DNA of 64,000 bases from Planctomycetales bacterium. GTDB lineage: Bacteria > Planctomycetota > Phycisphaerae > SM23-33. The stretch lies in the NCBI GenBank assembly GCA_030612725.1, contig JAUWNJ010000013.1, positions 27,990-91,989 of the forward strand, written 5' to 3'. Numbering within the stretch: the stretch's first letter is position 1; each line of letters begins with the position of its first letter. The translations under genes and the position numbers were made by a program. Under the pieces are notes generated by a model. That model worked only from the letters and a program-made list of their open reading frames with translations. It ran no database searches and was not told the DNA's origin. This document shows, in pieces, positions 55,591 through 64,000 of the stretch.

Positions 55591-56202
55591 TCAAGTTGTT
55601 TTGCATAACCTGTAGAAATTTGTCAGCATTTCCAATCCGACAGGCCCGGAGCGTTCGGGGTGGAACTGGACGCCGAAGACGTTCCCTTTCTGGACTGCTG
55701 AAGCGTAAGTTTTGCCGTAATCAGTTACGCCGATGGCGACGGCGGGGTCGTTCGGAACCACGTAATACGAATGGGCGAAGTAGAAGAATGCTCCGTCTTT
55801 AACGCTTTCGAATAACGGCGAAGGCGTGCCATGTTTGACCTCGTTCCATCCCATGTGCGGAATTTTCAGCGATTCAGTGAAGCGAATTACCTTGCCGGGG
55901 ATGATTCCCAAGCCTTCATGCCGGCCATGCTCGTCGCTCTCGCTGAACAGCATTTGCATCCCTAAACATATCCCCAGCAACGGCTTGCCGTTTTTCGCCG
56001 TTTCCAGCACGACGTTCACCAGATCGCTTTTTCGCAGGTTTTCCATTGCCCGCCAGAATGCTCCGACGCCGGGCAGAATTACACCGTCAGCGCCGGAAAT
56101 CTCGTCTGCATCGGCGGTTATCGCCGACTCGGCCCCAACTCGCCGCAAAGCGCATTGAACGCTCCGAAGGTTTCCGAGTCCGTAATCTATGATAGCAATC
56201 AT
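55591..56202 (-). CDS. hisH: Imidazole glycerol phosphate synthase amidotransferase subunit HisH
   Basis: A 203-residue class I glutamine amidotransferase that channels ammonia to HisF. IAIIDYGLGNLRSVQCALRR is the N-terminus, LLGICLGMQMLFSESDEHGR holds the nucleophilic Cys, and VFGVQFHPERSGPVGLEML the His-Glu pair. The ATG at 56202 shares its A with the guaA TAA stop (TAATG), so translation is coupled; a GTG at 56211 is an alternative. Confidence 0.96.
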   Translation of the reverse strand: MIAIIDYGLGNLRSVQCALRRVGAESAITADADEISGADGVILPGVGAFWRAMENLRKSDLVNVVLETAKNGKPLLGICLGMQMLFSESDEHGRHEGLGIIPGKVIRFTESLKIPHMGWNEVKHGTPSPLFESVKDGAFFYFAHSYYVVPNDPAVAIGVTDYGKTYASAVQKGNVFGVQFHPERSGPVGLEMLTNFYRLCKTT

Positions 56203-57764
56203 TATTCCCACTCTATCGTCGAGGGCGGCTTCGACGAGATGTCATAGACGACGCGATTGACGCCGTGTGCTTCGTTGATAATCCTGGCCGACATCCGCCC
56301 CAGCAGATCGTGTGGCAGGCGCGCCCAGTCGGCGGTCATGGCGTCGAGGCTTGTAACCACCCTGATAGCCGCGACGTTCGCGTAGGTCCGTTCATCTCCC
56401 ATTACGCCGACACTTTTCACCGGCAGCAGGACTGCGAACGATTGCCAGATTCGAGAGTAGCCTTCCCAATTTTCCATTTCCTGCTGGACGATGAGGTCGG
56501 CTGCGCGGAGTATTTCGAGGCGTTCTTCTGTAATTTCTCCGATAATTCGCACTGCCAGACCCGGACCGGGGAAAGGCTGGCGGTTCACCAGGTTCGCCGG
56601 TAAGCCCAGTTCGGTCCCAAGCCGGCGGACCTCGTCCTTGAACAGTTCACGCAACGGCTCGATCAGTTCAAATCCCAGTTCGTCCGGCAGGCCTCCGACG
56701 TTGTGATGACTTTTGATCGTGGCTGAAGGCCCGCCGCTGGAGGAGACGCTTTCGATTACGTCCGGGTAAAGCGTGCCCTGCGCGAGGAAATCTATCTTGC
56801 CGAGTCCCTTGGCCGTCCGGCTGAAGACGTCTATGAAGACTTTGCCGATTATCTTTCGCTTCCGTTCCGGGTCGGTTACTCCGGCCAGTGCGTCGAGGAA
56901 TTCCTTTCTCGCATCGACGACCTGCATGTTGAGCGGGAAATCATGCTGGAAATATCGCTCGATTTGTTCGACCTCGCCCGCCCGCAGAAGTCCGTTATCG
57001 ACGAAAACGGCGTGCATCCTCTCGCCGATGGCGCGGTTAAGCAGGGCGGCTGTTACGGAAGAATCCACCCCGCCGGAAAGTCCGCAGATGACGTGCCCGT
57101 CGCCGATGGTTTCCTTTATCCTCGCCACTTCCTCTGCGATGAATCCCGCCATGGTCCACCCGCCGCCGCAGCCGGTTATGCGGAACAGGAAATTTCGCAG
57201 GATTTCCTTACCCTTGTCTGTGTGGACGACTTCGGGGTGAAACTGGACGCCGTAGATTTTCTTCCCGGCGTTGCCCATCGCAGCCACATGGCAATCGTCG
57301 GTGTGTGCGAGCGTTTCGAAACCGGTCGGCAGTTCCCTGACCAGGTCGCCGTGACTCATCCAGACGTCCAGGCGGTTTTCCAAATCGGCGAAGAGTTCGT
57401 CGCCCTTATCGACCAGCAGCGTCGCGGGGCCATATTCTCCGCCGGTGTGTTTTTCGACTACGCCGCCGAGCAGTTGCCCCAGCAGTTGCATCCCGTAGCA
57501 TATTCCCAGCACGGGGATGCCCATCTTCAGGATGGCGGCGTCCATGCTCGGCGACTCATCGGCGCGGACCGATGCAGGCCCGCCGGAGAGGATTATCGCC
57601 ACGACTCGACTGAGCTCGCCGAAGTCCGGCTGTGCTTGCGAAACCTCGTCGGCGGAGATGTTGTGCGGGACGATCTCGCAATAGACGCCCAGTTCCCTCA
57701 CCCGACGGGCGATTAACTGGCACGTCTGCGAACCAAAATCCAATACCAATACTTTTTCACGCAT
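56202..57764 (-). CDS. guaA: GMP synthase (glutamine-hydrolysing)
   Basis: A 520-residue enzyme converting XMP to GMP. The amidotransferase domain has VLGICYGMQLLGQLLGGVVE and VQFHPEVVHTDKG, the ATP pyrophosphatase P-loop is ICGLSGGVDSSVTAALL, and the C-terminal dimerisation domain ends with SKPPSTIEWE. All motifs are intact and the length is standard. It overlaps hisH by one base. Confidence 0.97.
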   Translation of the reverse strand: MREKVLVLDFGSQTCQLIARRVRELGVYCEIVPHNISADEVSQAQPDFGELSRVVAIILSGGPASVRADESPSMDAAILKMGIPVLGICYGMQLLGQLLGGVVEKHTGGEYGPATLLVDKGDELFADLENRLDVWMSHGDLVRELPTGFETLAHTDDCHVAAMGNAGKKIYGVQFHPEVVHTDKGKEILRNFLFRITGCGGGWTMAGFIAEEVARIKETIGDGHVICGLSGGVDSSVTAALLNRAIGERMHAVFVDNGLLRAGEVEQIERYFQHDFPLNMQVVDARKEFLDALAGVTDPERKRKIIGKVFIDVFSRTAKGLGKIDFLAQGTLYPDVIESVSSSGGPSATIKSHHNVGGLPDELGFELIEPLRELFKDEVRRLGTELGLPANLVNRQPFPGPGLAVRIIGEITEERLEILRAADLIVQQEMENWEGYSRIWQSFAVLLPVKSVGVMGDERTYANVAAIRVVTSLDAMTADWARLPHDLLGRMSARIINEAHGVNRVVYDISSKPPSTIEWE

Positions 57765-57779
57765 ATTGTTACCTTATGC

Positions 57780-57862
57780 AAGGTAGGCTGGGCCGGAGCG
57801 AAGCGGAGGCCCACCTTAATCTCATTCGACAGAAAAGGTGGGCCTAACGGCCCAGGCCTACC
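57780..57862. repeat. Dispersed fold-back repeat, family D copy 2, overlapping carA stop
   Basis: AAGGTAGGCTGGGCC (57780-57794) pairs with GGCCCAGGCCTACC (57849-57862), with inner GGCCCACCTT/AAGGTGGGCC. The carA stop codon is the TAG in CCGGTAGGCCTGGG on the minus strand, the same arrangement as at the WD40 gene stop near 17262. Confidence 0.75.
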
Positions 57863-58997
57863 GGTTCTTCTTCATTTCGTTCACGAATCTATCGAACAGG
57901 TACTGTGCATCGTGTGGGCCTGGGCGGGCTTCGGGGTGATATTGCACCGAGAATATAGGCAGGTGCTTGTGCCGCAGGCCTTCGAGCGTCTGATCGTTCA
58001 GATTAATATGTGTGATTTCCACGTCGTCCGTCGGCAGCGAATCGATATCGACGCAGAAGCCGTGGTTCTGCACGGTAATGGCCACCTTTCCGGTGCGCAG
58101 GTCTTTTACGGGGTGATTGGCTCCGTGGTGTCCGAACTTGAGTTTATATGTCTTTCCGCCAAGCGCCAGTGCGAGTATCTGTTGGCCCAGGCAGATTCCA
58201 AAAATCGGCAGGGGTTTTTTACCGGGCGGATTTTCGATCAATTTGCGGACGGTCTTGATTACGTCGCTTACCGGTTCCGGATCGCCGGGGCCGTTGGAGA
58301 GCATCAGCCCGTCGGGATTCATTTGGGTTATCTGCCCGGCGTCGGTCGATGCCGGTACGACCGTTACCTCGCACCCAGCCGATACGAGATGGTTAAGTAT
58401 CCCGTACTTGACGCCGCAGTCCAGCACCACCACGCGGAGTGAAGGTTCCGTTTTGCCGTTTTGCTCCCATTGATAAATTTTTTCGCAGGTTACAGTCTCG
58501 GTCAGGTTTCGCCCTTCCAGCCCTTCCGAGGCCTTGGCTTTGGCGACGAGCGAATCGGCGTCGAGGTCTTCGGTGCTGAGCACGGCCTTCATGGCTCCCG
58601 CCGTCCGCAGGCGTCTGGTCAATTCCCGCGTGTCGATGCCCTCGATTCCCAGCACGCCGTGATCACGCAGGTAGGTGTCCAGGTCCGTTTCTGATCGGAA
58701 GTTGCTGGTGATTCGGGACAGTTCCTTTACTACGAACCCCTCCAGCCAGAGGCTTCGGCTTTCGGCGTCGGCGGCGTTGACGCCGTAATTTCCGATGAGC
58801 GGATACGTCATTGCCACGATCTGTCCGCGATATGACGGGTCGGTCAACACCTCCTGATAGCCTGTCATCGAAGTATTGAAAACCACTTCGCCGCATCGTT
58901 CACCGGCCGCTCCGAAGGCGGCGCCCTCGAAAATCGTCCCGTCTTCCAACGCCAGTATGGCGGGTCTGCTTGTTCTGGTTTTCGTTCGTTCAGCCAT
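57858..58997 (-). CDS. carA: Carbamoyl-phosphate synthase small subunit
   Basis: A 379-residue glutaminase subunit supplying ammonia to CarB. LALEDGTIFEGAAFGAAGE and FNTSMTGYQEVLTDPSYRGQ are the N-terminal domain, PIFGICLGQQILALALGG has the catalytic Cys, and FSVQYHPEARPGPHD the catalytic His. The ATG at 58997 matches family length; the upstream extension to 59069 is rejected. It heads the carA-guaA-hisH-hisF-pyrG-carB string. Confidence 0.96.
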   Translation of the reverse strand: MAERTKTRTSRPAILALEDGTIFEGAAFGAAGERCGEVVFNTSMTGYQEVLTDPSYRGQIVAMTYPLIGNYGVNAADAESRSLWLEGFVVKELSRITSNFRSETDLDTYLRDHGVLGIEGIDTRELTRRLRTAGAMKAVLSTEDLDADSLVAKAKASEGLEGRNLTETVTCEKIYQWEQNGKTEPSLRVVVLDCGVKYGILNHLVSAGCEVTVVPASTDAGQITQMNPDGLMLSNGPGDPEPVSDVIKTVRKLIENPPGKKPLPIFGICLGQQILALALGGKTYKLKFGHHGANHPVKDLRTGKVAITVQNHGFCVDIDSLPTDDVEITHINLNDQTLEGLRHKHLPIFSVQYHPEARPGPHDAQYLFDRFVNEMKKNR

Positions 58998-59168
58998 TTT
59001 ACTGCCTGTATCGTTTTGTGATTCGTTTGTCGAAGCCGCAAGTTTAGTGTCTTTGTGTTTGCGGTACAATTGTTTCTGATAAGATAATTATTTCAAGGGA
59101 CTTGATTTTTTCATTCTCCCGATGGCATAATGAATGACTCGGTTGATAATAGAAGAGGAGTGCAGTGT

Positions 59169-59918
59169 ATGGGAAATATGCTGGAGGCGATGTTTGCCCT
59201 TCAGGCGATCGAACGCCAACTCGCTGATATTCGCGGGCAGTTGAGCAGTAGTAATGCGGCTGTGAGCGTTCAGCAGAGGCGGGTTGACGAGTTGCATCAG
59301 CAACGCCAGTCGCTTCATGATGAGGTTCTTGCTCATCAGAAGGACGCCGGCGGCGTCGAACTGGAACTGAAGGCCAGGGAAGAAGAAGTCAACAAACTTC
59401 GCGTCGCTCTTAACTCCACCAAGACCAACAAGGAATACGCCGCAGCCCTGACGCAACTCAACACCCTCAAGGCCGATAACTCCAAACTCGAAGACAGGGC
59501 ACTGGAACTGATGCAGGAAGTCGATCAGACCCGCGCTCATGTGGGCCAAGTCGAAGAGCAGATTACCGAGGTGGAAAAACTTTTCGAACAGATTAAGCGG
59601 ACTTCGTCCGAGGAAATAACCAGGCTTCAGGCCATTCTTGATGATCTTCAGGCGAAGCGGGATTCCGCCGCCCAGGCCGTTCCCGATAAGGCGCTCAAAA
59701 TTTTCAATCGTATCGCCGCTATCAAGGACGGGGACGTAATGGCGGGAATTGAGGTTCTCGGGAAAAAACCCCCGTACCATTATATCTGTGGCGGGTGTAA
59801 CATGTCCCTTACTGCCGAGCATGCCAACGCGCTGCGAACGCGGGATGAAATCCGCTTCTGCGACTGCTGCGGAAGGATTCTGTACCTGGAAAAAGAAACC
59901 TCGCCGCAGAAGACGTAA
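59169..59918 (+). CDS. Coiled-coil protein with C4-type zinc ribbon
   Basis: A 249-residue protein of the bacterial zinc-ribbon coiled-coil family (COG1579 type). A long helical hairpin (ALQAIERQLADIRGQLSS, KAREEEVNKLRVALNSTKTN, HVGQVEEQITEVEKLFEQIK) is followed by a C-terminal ribbon, YICGGCNMSLT and FCDCCGRILYL. GAGGAGTGCAGTGT precedes the ATG at 59169. Adjacency to an RNase H gene is common for this family and suggests a nucleic-acid role, but no activity is established. Confidence 0.88.
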   Translation: MGNMLEAMFALQAIERQLADIRGQLSSSNAAVSVQQRRVDELHQQRQSLHDEVLAHQKDAGGVELELKAREEEVNKLRVALNSTKTNKEYAAALTQLNTLKADNSKLEDRALELMQEVDQTRAHVGQVEEQITEVEKLFEQIKRTSSEEITRLQAILDDLQAKRDSAAQAVPDKALKIFNRIAAIKDGDVMAGIEVLGKKPPYHYICGGCNMSLTAEHANALRTRDEIRFCDCCGRILYLEKETSPQKT

Positions 59919-59922
59919 AATT

Positions 59923-59945
59923 GTGGATTGCGGATCGCGGATTTT
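59923..59945. repeat. Short heptamer repeat upstream of RNase HI
   Basis: Units GTGGATT, GCGGATC, GCGGATT are in direct tandem, starting a few bases after the previous gene's stop codon and lying just before the RNase HI gene. Confidence 0.55.
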
Positions 59946-59960
59946 CTACCGGCCACCAAC

Positions 59961-60407
59961 ATGACTAACAAAGAACTTGCGGTTGTAATAAATATCGATG
60001 GCGGGGCGCGTGGTAATCCGGGACCTGCCGGCGCGGGCGTAGTCATCAAAACCGCCGACGATGGGACGGTTATTTTTGAGGGCGGATTCTTCCTCGGCAA
60101 GGCGACCAACAACGTCGCCGAGTATCATGGCCTGCTCGAAGGTCTGGCTGCCGCCGATAAACTCCAGGCCGATGCCGTCGAAGTCCTCAGCGATTCGGAA
60201 TTGATGGTCCGCCAGATGAACGGGCAATACCGCGTCAAAAACGCCGGACTTAAACCGCTGTACGACCGGGCATGCCGGCTTAAGGGGAAATTCAGCAATT
60301 TTACCATCAGCCACGTCCGACGTGAAGAAAACAAGGCCGCCGACAAACTCGTCAACCAGGCAATCAACCTCAAAGGTAACGTAGAAGACGCAGTAGAAAC
60401 TGGTTGA
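59961..60407 (+). CDS. rnhA: Ribonuclease HI
   Basis: A 148-residue RNase H fold that degrades RNA in RNA-DNA hybrids. All four acidic residues are visible: D13 (INIDGGARGNPGPAGAG), E54 (NNVAEYHGL), D78 (VLSDSELMVRQMNG) and D128 (NKAADKLVNQA). It is the short form without the basic protrusion. The ATG at 59961 has no strong ribosome-binding site. Its TGA stop is inside the octamer repeat that follows. Confidence 0.92.
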   Translation: MTNKELAVVINIDGGARGNPGPAGAGVVIKTADDGTVIFEGGFFLGKATNNVAEYHGLLEGLAAADKLQADAVEVLSDSELMVRQMNGQYRVKNAGLKPLYDRACRLKGKFSNFTISHVRREENKAADKLVNQAINLKGNVEDAVETG

Positions 60408-60458
60408 CTGGTTGATTGGTTGACTGGTTGATTGGATAATTGGTTGATATAGTTAACC
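60400..60458. repeat. Octamer repeat, left arm of a pair flanking a small gene
   Basis: Units TTGACTGG, TTGATTGG, TTGACTGG, TTGATTGG, ATAATTGG run in tandem and include the rnhA stop codon. The reverse complement occurs at 60736-60770, on the other side of the small membrane-protein gene. Confidence 0.85.
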
Positions 60459-60495
60459 GATGCGCCGATTGGGGAAATATCTTAAAGGGAGAACA

Positions 60496-60708
60496 ATGAT
60501 GAAAAACAATCCAATTGTCGCCATTGTCGGTGCGATAGGGGCCTTCACGGTGGCCATTGTTTTTATGTTCACCATTTTTGCTCGACCGTATCTCTGGCCC
60601 GCACTACCGGCCACTGTCGGCGTGCTTGCGTTAATGGGGGTCATTATGGGATTTTTGGCTAAGGCCAAGAAGGATTATAATAACCGTTCGTCTAACGATG
60701 AGGAATGA
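60496..60708 (+). CDS. Small two-helix membrane protein
   Basis: A 70-residue protein with two hydrophobic helices (PIVAIVGAIGAFTVAIVFMF and LPATVGVLALMGVIMGFLA) and a charged C-terminus (KAKKDYNNRSSNDEE). AAAGGGAGAACA precedes the ATG at 60496. It is bracketed by inverted octamer repeats. No family recognised. Confidence 0.75.
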   Translation: MMKNNPIVAIVGAIGAFTVAIVFMFTIFARPYLWPALPATVGVLALMGVIMGFLAKAKKDYNNRSSNDEE

Positions 60709-60735
60709 ACCTCGACCCTATATGAAACCGGTACT

Positions 60736-60800
60736 CCAACCAATCAACCAGTCAGCCAGTCAACCAATTGACAATTGGCAATTGACAATTGACAATTAAC
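60736..60800. repeat. Octamer/heptamer repeat, right arm of a pair flanking a small gene
   Basis: CCAATCAACCAGTCAG and CCAGTCAACCAATTG are inverted relative to the left arm at 60400-60435. They are followed by heptamers CAATTGG, CAATTGA, CAATTGA, CAATTAAC, which end 4 nt before the dnaG start codon. Confidence 0.85.
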
Positions 60801-60804
60801 GGCC

Positions 60805-62616
60805 ATGGCGCGTTTTTCCGAAAGATTTATCAACCAGGTCCAGCAGGCCACCGACATTGTCGATGTGGTAGGCCAGTACGTTACGCTCAAAAAGCGGGGG
60901 AAGGAATTCGTCGGGCTTTGCCCGTTCCACGACGACAGCCGCCCGAGCATGTACGTCTCACCGGCCAAGCAGATTTACAAATGCTTCGCATGCGGAGCCG
61001 GCGGGAGCGTCTTTCAGTTCCTGATGGGCATCCAGAAGGTAACGTTCCCCGAAGCGATCCGCCAACTGGCGGAGCAGGCCGGTATTCCTGTTCCGCAGGA
61101 CGAGTCCTCGCAAAAAACCGACCGGGACTTATCGGCAGAGACGCTGGTGAAACTGACGACGTTCGCCGCCCGCTTTTTTCGGGACAAACTTATCGGCAGC
61201 GAAGGAGTCGCCGCTCTGGAGTACGCCCATAACCGGAAACTCACCGACGAATCGATCAAAAAGTTCGGGATTGGATACGCGCCGGATTCGTGGGAAGCAT
61301 TACGCTCAGCCGCCATAGGAGCGGGATTTACCGACAGGCAGTTGACAGCCGCCGGCCTGGTCGTCCAGCGCGATGACGGTTCGACTTACGACCGCTTCCG
61401 TAACCGCCTGATATTCCCGATTATCGACATTGCCGGGCGGGTAATCGCCTTCGGCGGGCGGGCATTGGCTGCCGACGAACGCGCGAAATACCTCAACAGT
61501 CCGGAGACGGCGCTGTTTGATAAATCCGCCAATCTTTACGGGCTGAACTGGTCGCATCGCGCCATAACAGGCGCAGGCCAAGCCGTTGTCGTCGAGGGTT
61601 ATCTCGACGCCTTGATGCTCATTCAGGAAGGCGTCGGAAACGTCGCAGCCACGCTCGGCACGTCGCTGACGGAGCGGCACGTTCGTCTTTTGGGTCGGTA
61701 TGCCCGCGAGGTTGTTCTTGTCTTCGACGCCGACGTTGCCGGTCAGTCGGCGGCTGAACGGGCGATTGAGATATTTCTCGCTCAGCGTCTTCACGTTCGC
61801 GTCGCAACCATTCCGCAGGACCAGATTGAAGGTGAGATTGTCAAAGACCCGTGCGATTACGTCCTTGCCGCCGGGGCCGACGCTTTTGGCGAACTCCTTT
61901 CCGATGCGCCCGACGCCCTCCAGTACGCCTGGGGCCGACGGTCGGACGCATATCGCAATTCCGACACGCTCCCGCAAAAACGCGAGATCATTGAGGATTT
62001 CCTTCGCCTGGTGGTTACGTCGTCTGCCTACGGTGGTATCGACGCGCTTCGTGAGGGGCTTGTGGTCGGGCAGGTCTCCGAGATGGTCGGGCTTTCGCCG
62101 GCGGAGGTTACCGAGCAGATGCGTCGCCTTGCCCGCCGGGTTCGTCGGTCCGGAAGACCTTCAGGCCGGGACGATACGGTGCTGTCCGACGCGAACGGCA
62201 CAACCGCCCGTGCGGAACGATGGCTGCTGGGCGCTTTGATTAACAAGCCGGAACTCTTCGAGTCCGTCCGCGACACGATAGACCCGGAAATGTTCGCCGA
62301 ACCGCTGCTGAAAAACATTGCCTCTGAGGTCTGGCGACTTGCCGGCGAATCCAGGCTTGAGATGACAGCCTTGTTGATGGCGGGCGAATCCGAACAGTGG
62401 GGCCGGGTCGTTACGGACCTTCAATCGTCCGGCGAGAATCTAGGTAATCATGAGCAAAATCTCGCCGATGCCGCCGAAGTTCTTATCCGTTCCCGCCGGC
62501 TTGAGGAAATACGCCGACTCAAAGCCGCTACCGACACCGACCCCGACGACCTGAAGCGAAAAATTTCCGAAGAAGGACTAAAACCCGACCCCCGACGCAG
62601 ACCTAAAATACGATAA
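60805..62616 (+). CDS. dnaG: DNA primase
   Basis: A 603-residue primase that makes RNA primers for replication. The N-terminal CHC2 zinc finger has C39, H42, C60 and C63 (LCPFHDDSRPS, IYKCFACGAGGS). The TOPRIM core has VVEGYLDALMLIQEG and VVLVFDADVAGQSAA. The C-terminal helicase-binding region (WLLGALINKPELFESVRDTI) is present. Length and layout are typical. The repeat just before the ATG leaves no clear ribosome-binding site. Confidence 0.96.
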   Translation: MARFSERFINQVQQATDIVDVVGQYVTLKKRGKEFVGLCPFHDDSRPSMYVSPAKQIYKCFACGAGGSVFQFLMGIQKVTFPEAIRQLAEQAGIPVPQDESSQKTDRDLSAETLVKLTTFAARFFRDKLIGSEGVAALEYAHNRKLTDESIKKFGIGYAPDSWEALRSAAIGAGFTDRQLTAAGLVVQRDDGSTYDRFRNRLIFPIIDIAGRVIAFGGRALAADERAKYLNSPETALFDKSANLYGLNWSHRAITGAGQAVVVEGYLDALMLIQEGVGNVAATLGTSLTERHVRLLGRYAREVVLVFDADVAGQSAAERAIEIFLAQRLHVRVATIPQDQIEGEIVKDPCDYVLAAGADAFGELLSDAPDALQYAWGRRSDAYRNSDTLPQKREIIEDFLRLVVTSSAYGGIDALREGLVVGQVSEMVGLSPAEVTEQMRRLARRVRRSGRPSGRDDTVLSDANGTTARAERWLLGALINKPELFESVRDTIDPEMFAEPLLKNIASEVWRLAGESRLEMTALLMAGESEQWGRVVTDLQSSGENLGNHEQNLADAAEVLIRSRRLEEIRRLKAATDTDPDDLKRKISEEGLKPDPRRRPKIR

Positions 62617-62638
62617 TCCACCCTTGGTACGTGGATGG

Positions 62639-62720
62639 CCTTACGAGCCGCGACCGTGAAGGAGTGGTCGGACCGATGCGAAAGCCCTGATGACCGCTCC
62701 TTTACAGTCGCGGCTCGTTT
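62639..62720. repeat. GC-rich dispersed palindrome, family B copy 2
   Basis: Left arm CCTTACGAGCCGCGACCGTG, AAGGAGTGGTCG and right arm TGACCGCTCCTTTACAGTCG, CGGCTCG form a ~30-bp stem around a loop containing CCGATGCGAAAG. It matches the copy at 18883-18980 closely. It lies between dnaG and the convergent YchF-like gene, where a terminator would be expected. Confidence 0.85.
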
Positions 62721-62776
62721 ATCTCCCGTCAGCGTATTAACTTTTCGTACGCGGTGCAATTGCTGATTACTGAAAA

Positions 62777-63850
62777 TCACACATTGAACCTGAACTCTAT
62801 CACATCGCCGTCACGGACGGTGTAGTTTTTCCCTTCGAGGCGGAATTTACCGGCGGAACGGGCCTTCTTCTCGTCGCCGAAAGTTTTCAAGTCGTCGTAG
62901 CTGATGATCTCCGCCCGGATGAATCCGCGGGAGATGTCGCTGTGGATTTTACCGGCGGCTGTTACCGCATCGGTACCCGAAGGGATAGACCATCCACGGC
63001 ACTCGTCGTCGCCGACTGTAAAGAAGGTAATAAGATTCGTAGCCTCGTAACACCGGCGGATCAGCCTGTCGCGTGCGAGGGCTGAAATCCCCATCGCCTC
63101 CATGAATTCGCCGCGGTCCGCCGGCGGCAGGGCGGCTATCTCTCCTTCAATTTTTGCAGACAGGCGAATTGCGGGACTGCCTGCGAATTCCTCAATTCCG
63201 GTGGTTTCGGCGACGGTATCCTCATCGCTGTTGAGAACCAGAACAACCGGTTTGAGAGTCTGGAAGGCGAACGCGCGGACCATTTTCGCCTCGTCGGCGC
63301 TGCTGATGGCTTCGGTCAGAGGCTTTTCTTCCTCCAAAGCCTCCTGCATCCGCTCCATCAGTTCGAGTTCGCGGATATTTTTGCTCTGTTCGGGCGTGGG
63401 TTTGCGAACGGCCACTTTGAGTTTCTCTATCCGCCCAGCCACCTGTTCAAGGTCGGAAAAGAGCATCTCCGAGCGGATTTCTTCCAGGTCGCCGGCAGGG
63501 TCGATCCGGTTGCGGTAGGGCGGAACCGAATCGTTCTGAAAATCTCGCAGGACCAGGACGATCACGTCGCTCTGGCGAACCGCAGGCCAGCGCGTCCGTG
63601 CGTGCCGTCGTCCCGCATCGGTCGATAAGTCCAGACCCGGAACGTCGAGAAACTCGATCTCGGCGAGGACTTTTTTCTTGGGTTTGTAGAGTTCATCGAG
63701 CCAGTCCAGCCGTTCGTCGGGCACCTTGACGACGGCAAGGTGTTCCTGGTCGGGTCGGTCCATGTGAACGCCCGACCCGCCCGCTTCAGCCACTGCTGCG
63801 AATAATGTACTCTTTCCACTCTGTGATGAACCAACCAACGCTGCACGCAT
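62777..63850 (-). CDS. YchF-like (Obg-family) ATPase/GTPase
   Basis: A 357-residue P-loop protein. G1 is GSSQSGKST, G3 is DVPGLD, and the G4 position reads LNSDED (an NxxE form that in YchF favours ATP over GTP). The C-terminal TGS/DUF933-like end has KFRLEGKNYTVRDGDVIEFR. Length matches YchF (about 360), but the P-loop and several core motifs differ from the usual GLPNVGKST, so it is a divergent relative. The ATG at 63850 follows GGAGATACCTT; the ORF extension to 63982 runs into the low-complexity contig end. Confidence 0.82.
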   Translation of the reverse strand: MRAALVGSSQSGKSTLFAAVAEAGGSGVHMDRPDQEHLAVVKVPDERLDWLDELYKPKKKVLAEIEFLDVPGLDLSTDAGRRHARTRWPAVRQSDVIVLVLRDFQNDSVPPYRNRIDPAGDLEEIRSEMLFSDLEQVAGRIEKLKVAVRKPTPEQSKNIRELELMERMQEALEEEKPLTEAISSADEAKMVRAFAFQTLKPVVLVLNSDEDTVAETTGIEEFAGSPAIRLSAKIEGEIAALPPADRGEFMEAMGISALARDRLIRRCYEATNLITFFTVGDDECRGWSIPSGTDAVTAAGKIHSDISRGFIRAEIISYDDLKTFGDEKKARSAGKFRLEGKNYTVRDGDVIEFRFNV

Positions 63851-63919
63851 AAGGTATCTCCGTGAACCCAATATAAGCCGCGAACCGCGCGAACACGAAT
63901 GGTTTTTCCAATGGGCGCC

Positions 63920-64000
63920 CGGGGGGCGGGGGGGTTGTGGCACCCAAAAAGATAAATTTTTTGAAAAACTGAGACCAACCACAACCCCCCCCCCCCCCCC
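63920..64000. other. Low-complexity fold-back at the contig end
   Basis: A G-rich run followed by TTGTGG near 63930-63946 is mirrored by CCACAACC and a poly-C run to the last base. This looks like an assembly or library artefact, not genomic sequence. Confidence 0.75.

Overview
The window looks like a contig end from an anaerobic planctomycete, most likely a Phycisphaerae-type lineage. This is inferred from gene content, since no rRNA or tRNA gene was seen. The supporting traits are two PEP-CTERM surface proteins with arginine-rich tails, a signal-peptide WD40 protein with a planctomycete-style helical tail, a FliA/WhiG-type sigma factor without flagellar genes, a YdjY-domain protein, a type IV pilus/type II secretion assembly cluster, and many oxygen-sensitive Fe-S proteins. 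The last bases are a poly-C fold-back, as expected at an assembly end.

Layout. 0-5 kb: a minus-strand set of LmbE-type deacetylase, NagB-like isomerase/deaminase, PfkB kinase and CoA-disulfide reductase with a rhodanese domain (amino-sugar and thiol/sulfur chemistry). 5-6.5 kb: a membrane-anchored coiled-coil protein ending in a BRCT-like domain. 6.8-9.5 kb: DNA polymerase I. 9.8-17.3 kb: two related PEP-CTERM proteins, acylphosphatase and a WD40 protein. 17.3-20.3 kb: a sigma factor, a MerR-type regulator with a perfect palindrome upstream, and a Gfo/Idh/MocA oxidoreductase. 20.5-23.8 kb: aroA, a divergent chorismate synthase, and a hicAB toxin-antitoxin pair lying between two versions of the chorismate synthase 3' end. 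24-39 kb: an unknown membrane protein, PilT-like ATPase, zinc-ribbon protein, MtaB-like methylthiotransferase, the PilM/N-PilO-like-PilP-like-secretin cluster, and a YdjY protein. 39-42.4 kb: membrane protein, sugar kinase, XTP pyrophosphatase, lipoprotein. 42.8-47.8 kb: an IclR regulator followed by three tightly coupled genes encoding four QueG-like Fe-S modules. 47.9-59 kb: an MBL/beta-CASP nuclease, then carB, pyrG, hisF, hisH, guaA and carA on one strand, which gathers four class I glutamine amidotransferases. 59-64 kb: zinc-ribbon coiled-coil protein, RNase HI, a small membrane protein, DnaG primase and a YchF-like GTPase.

The most unusual feature is the intergenic DNA. It carries many fold-back repeats. 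One class is built from heptamers whose sequence differs from site to site while the 7-nt period and hairpin layout persist. Others are dispersed palindromes present in two or three copies. Several overlap the stop codon of the preceding gene. In two places a gene or gene pair lies between direct repeats of the neighbouring gene's end: hicAB at the 3' end of aroC, and the second PEP-CTERM gene at the 5' end of acylphosphatase. Both look like insertion or recombination events that kept the host gene intact.

Starts were chosen from Shine-Dalgarno sites and family alignment by eye. No database search was run, so family names come from recognising motifs.
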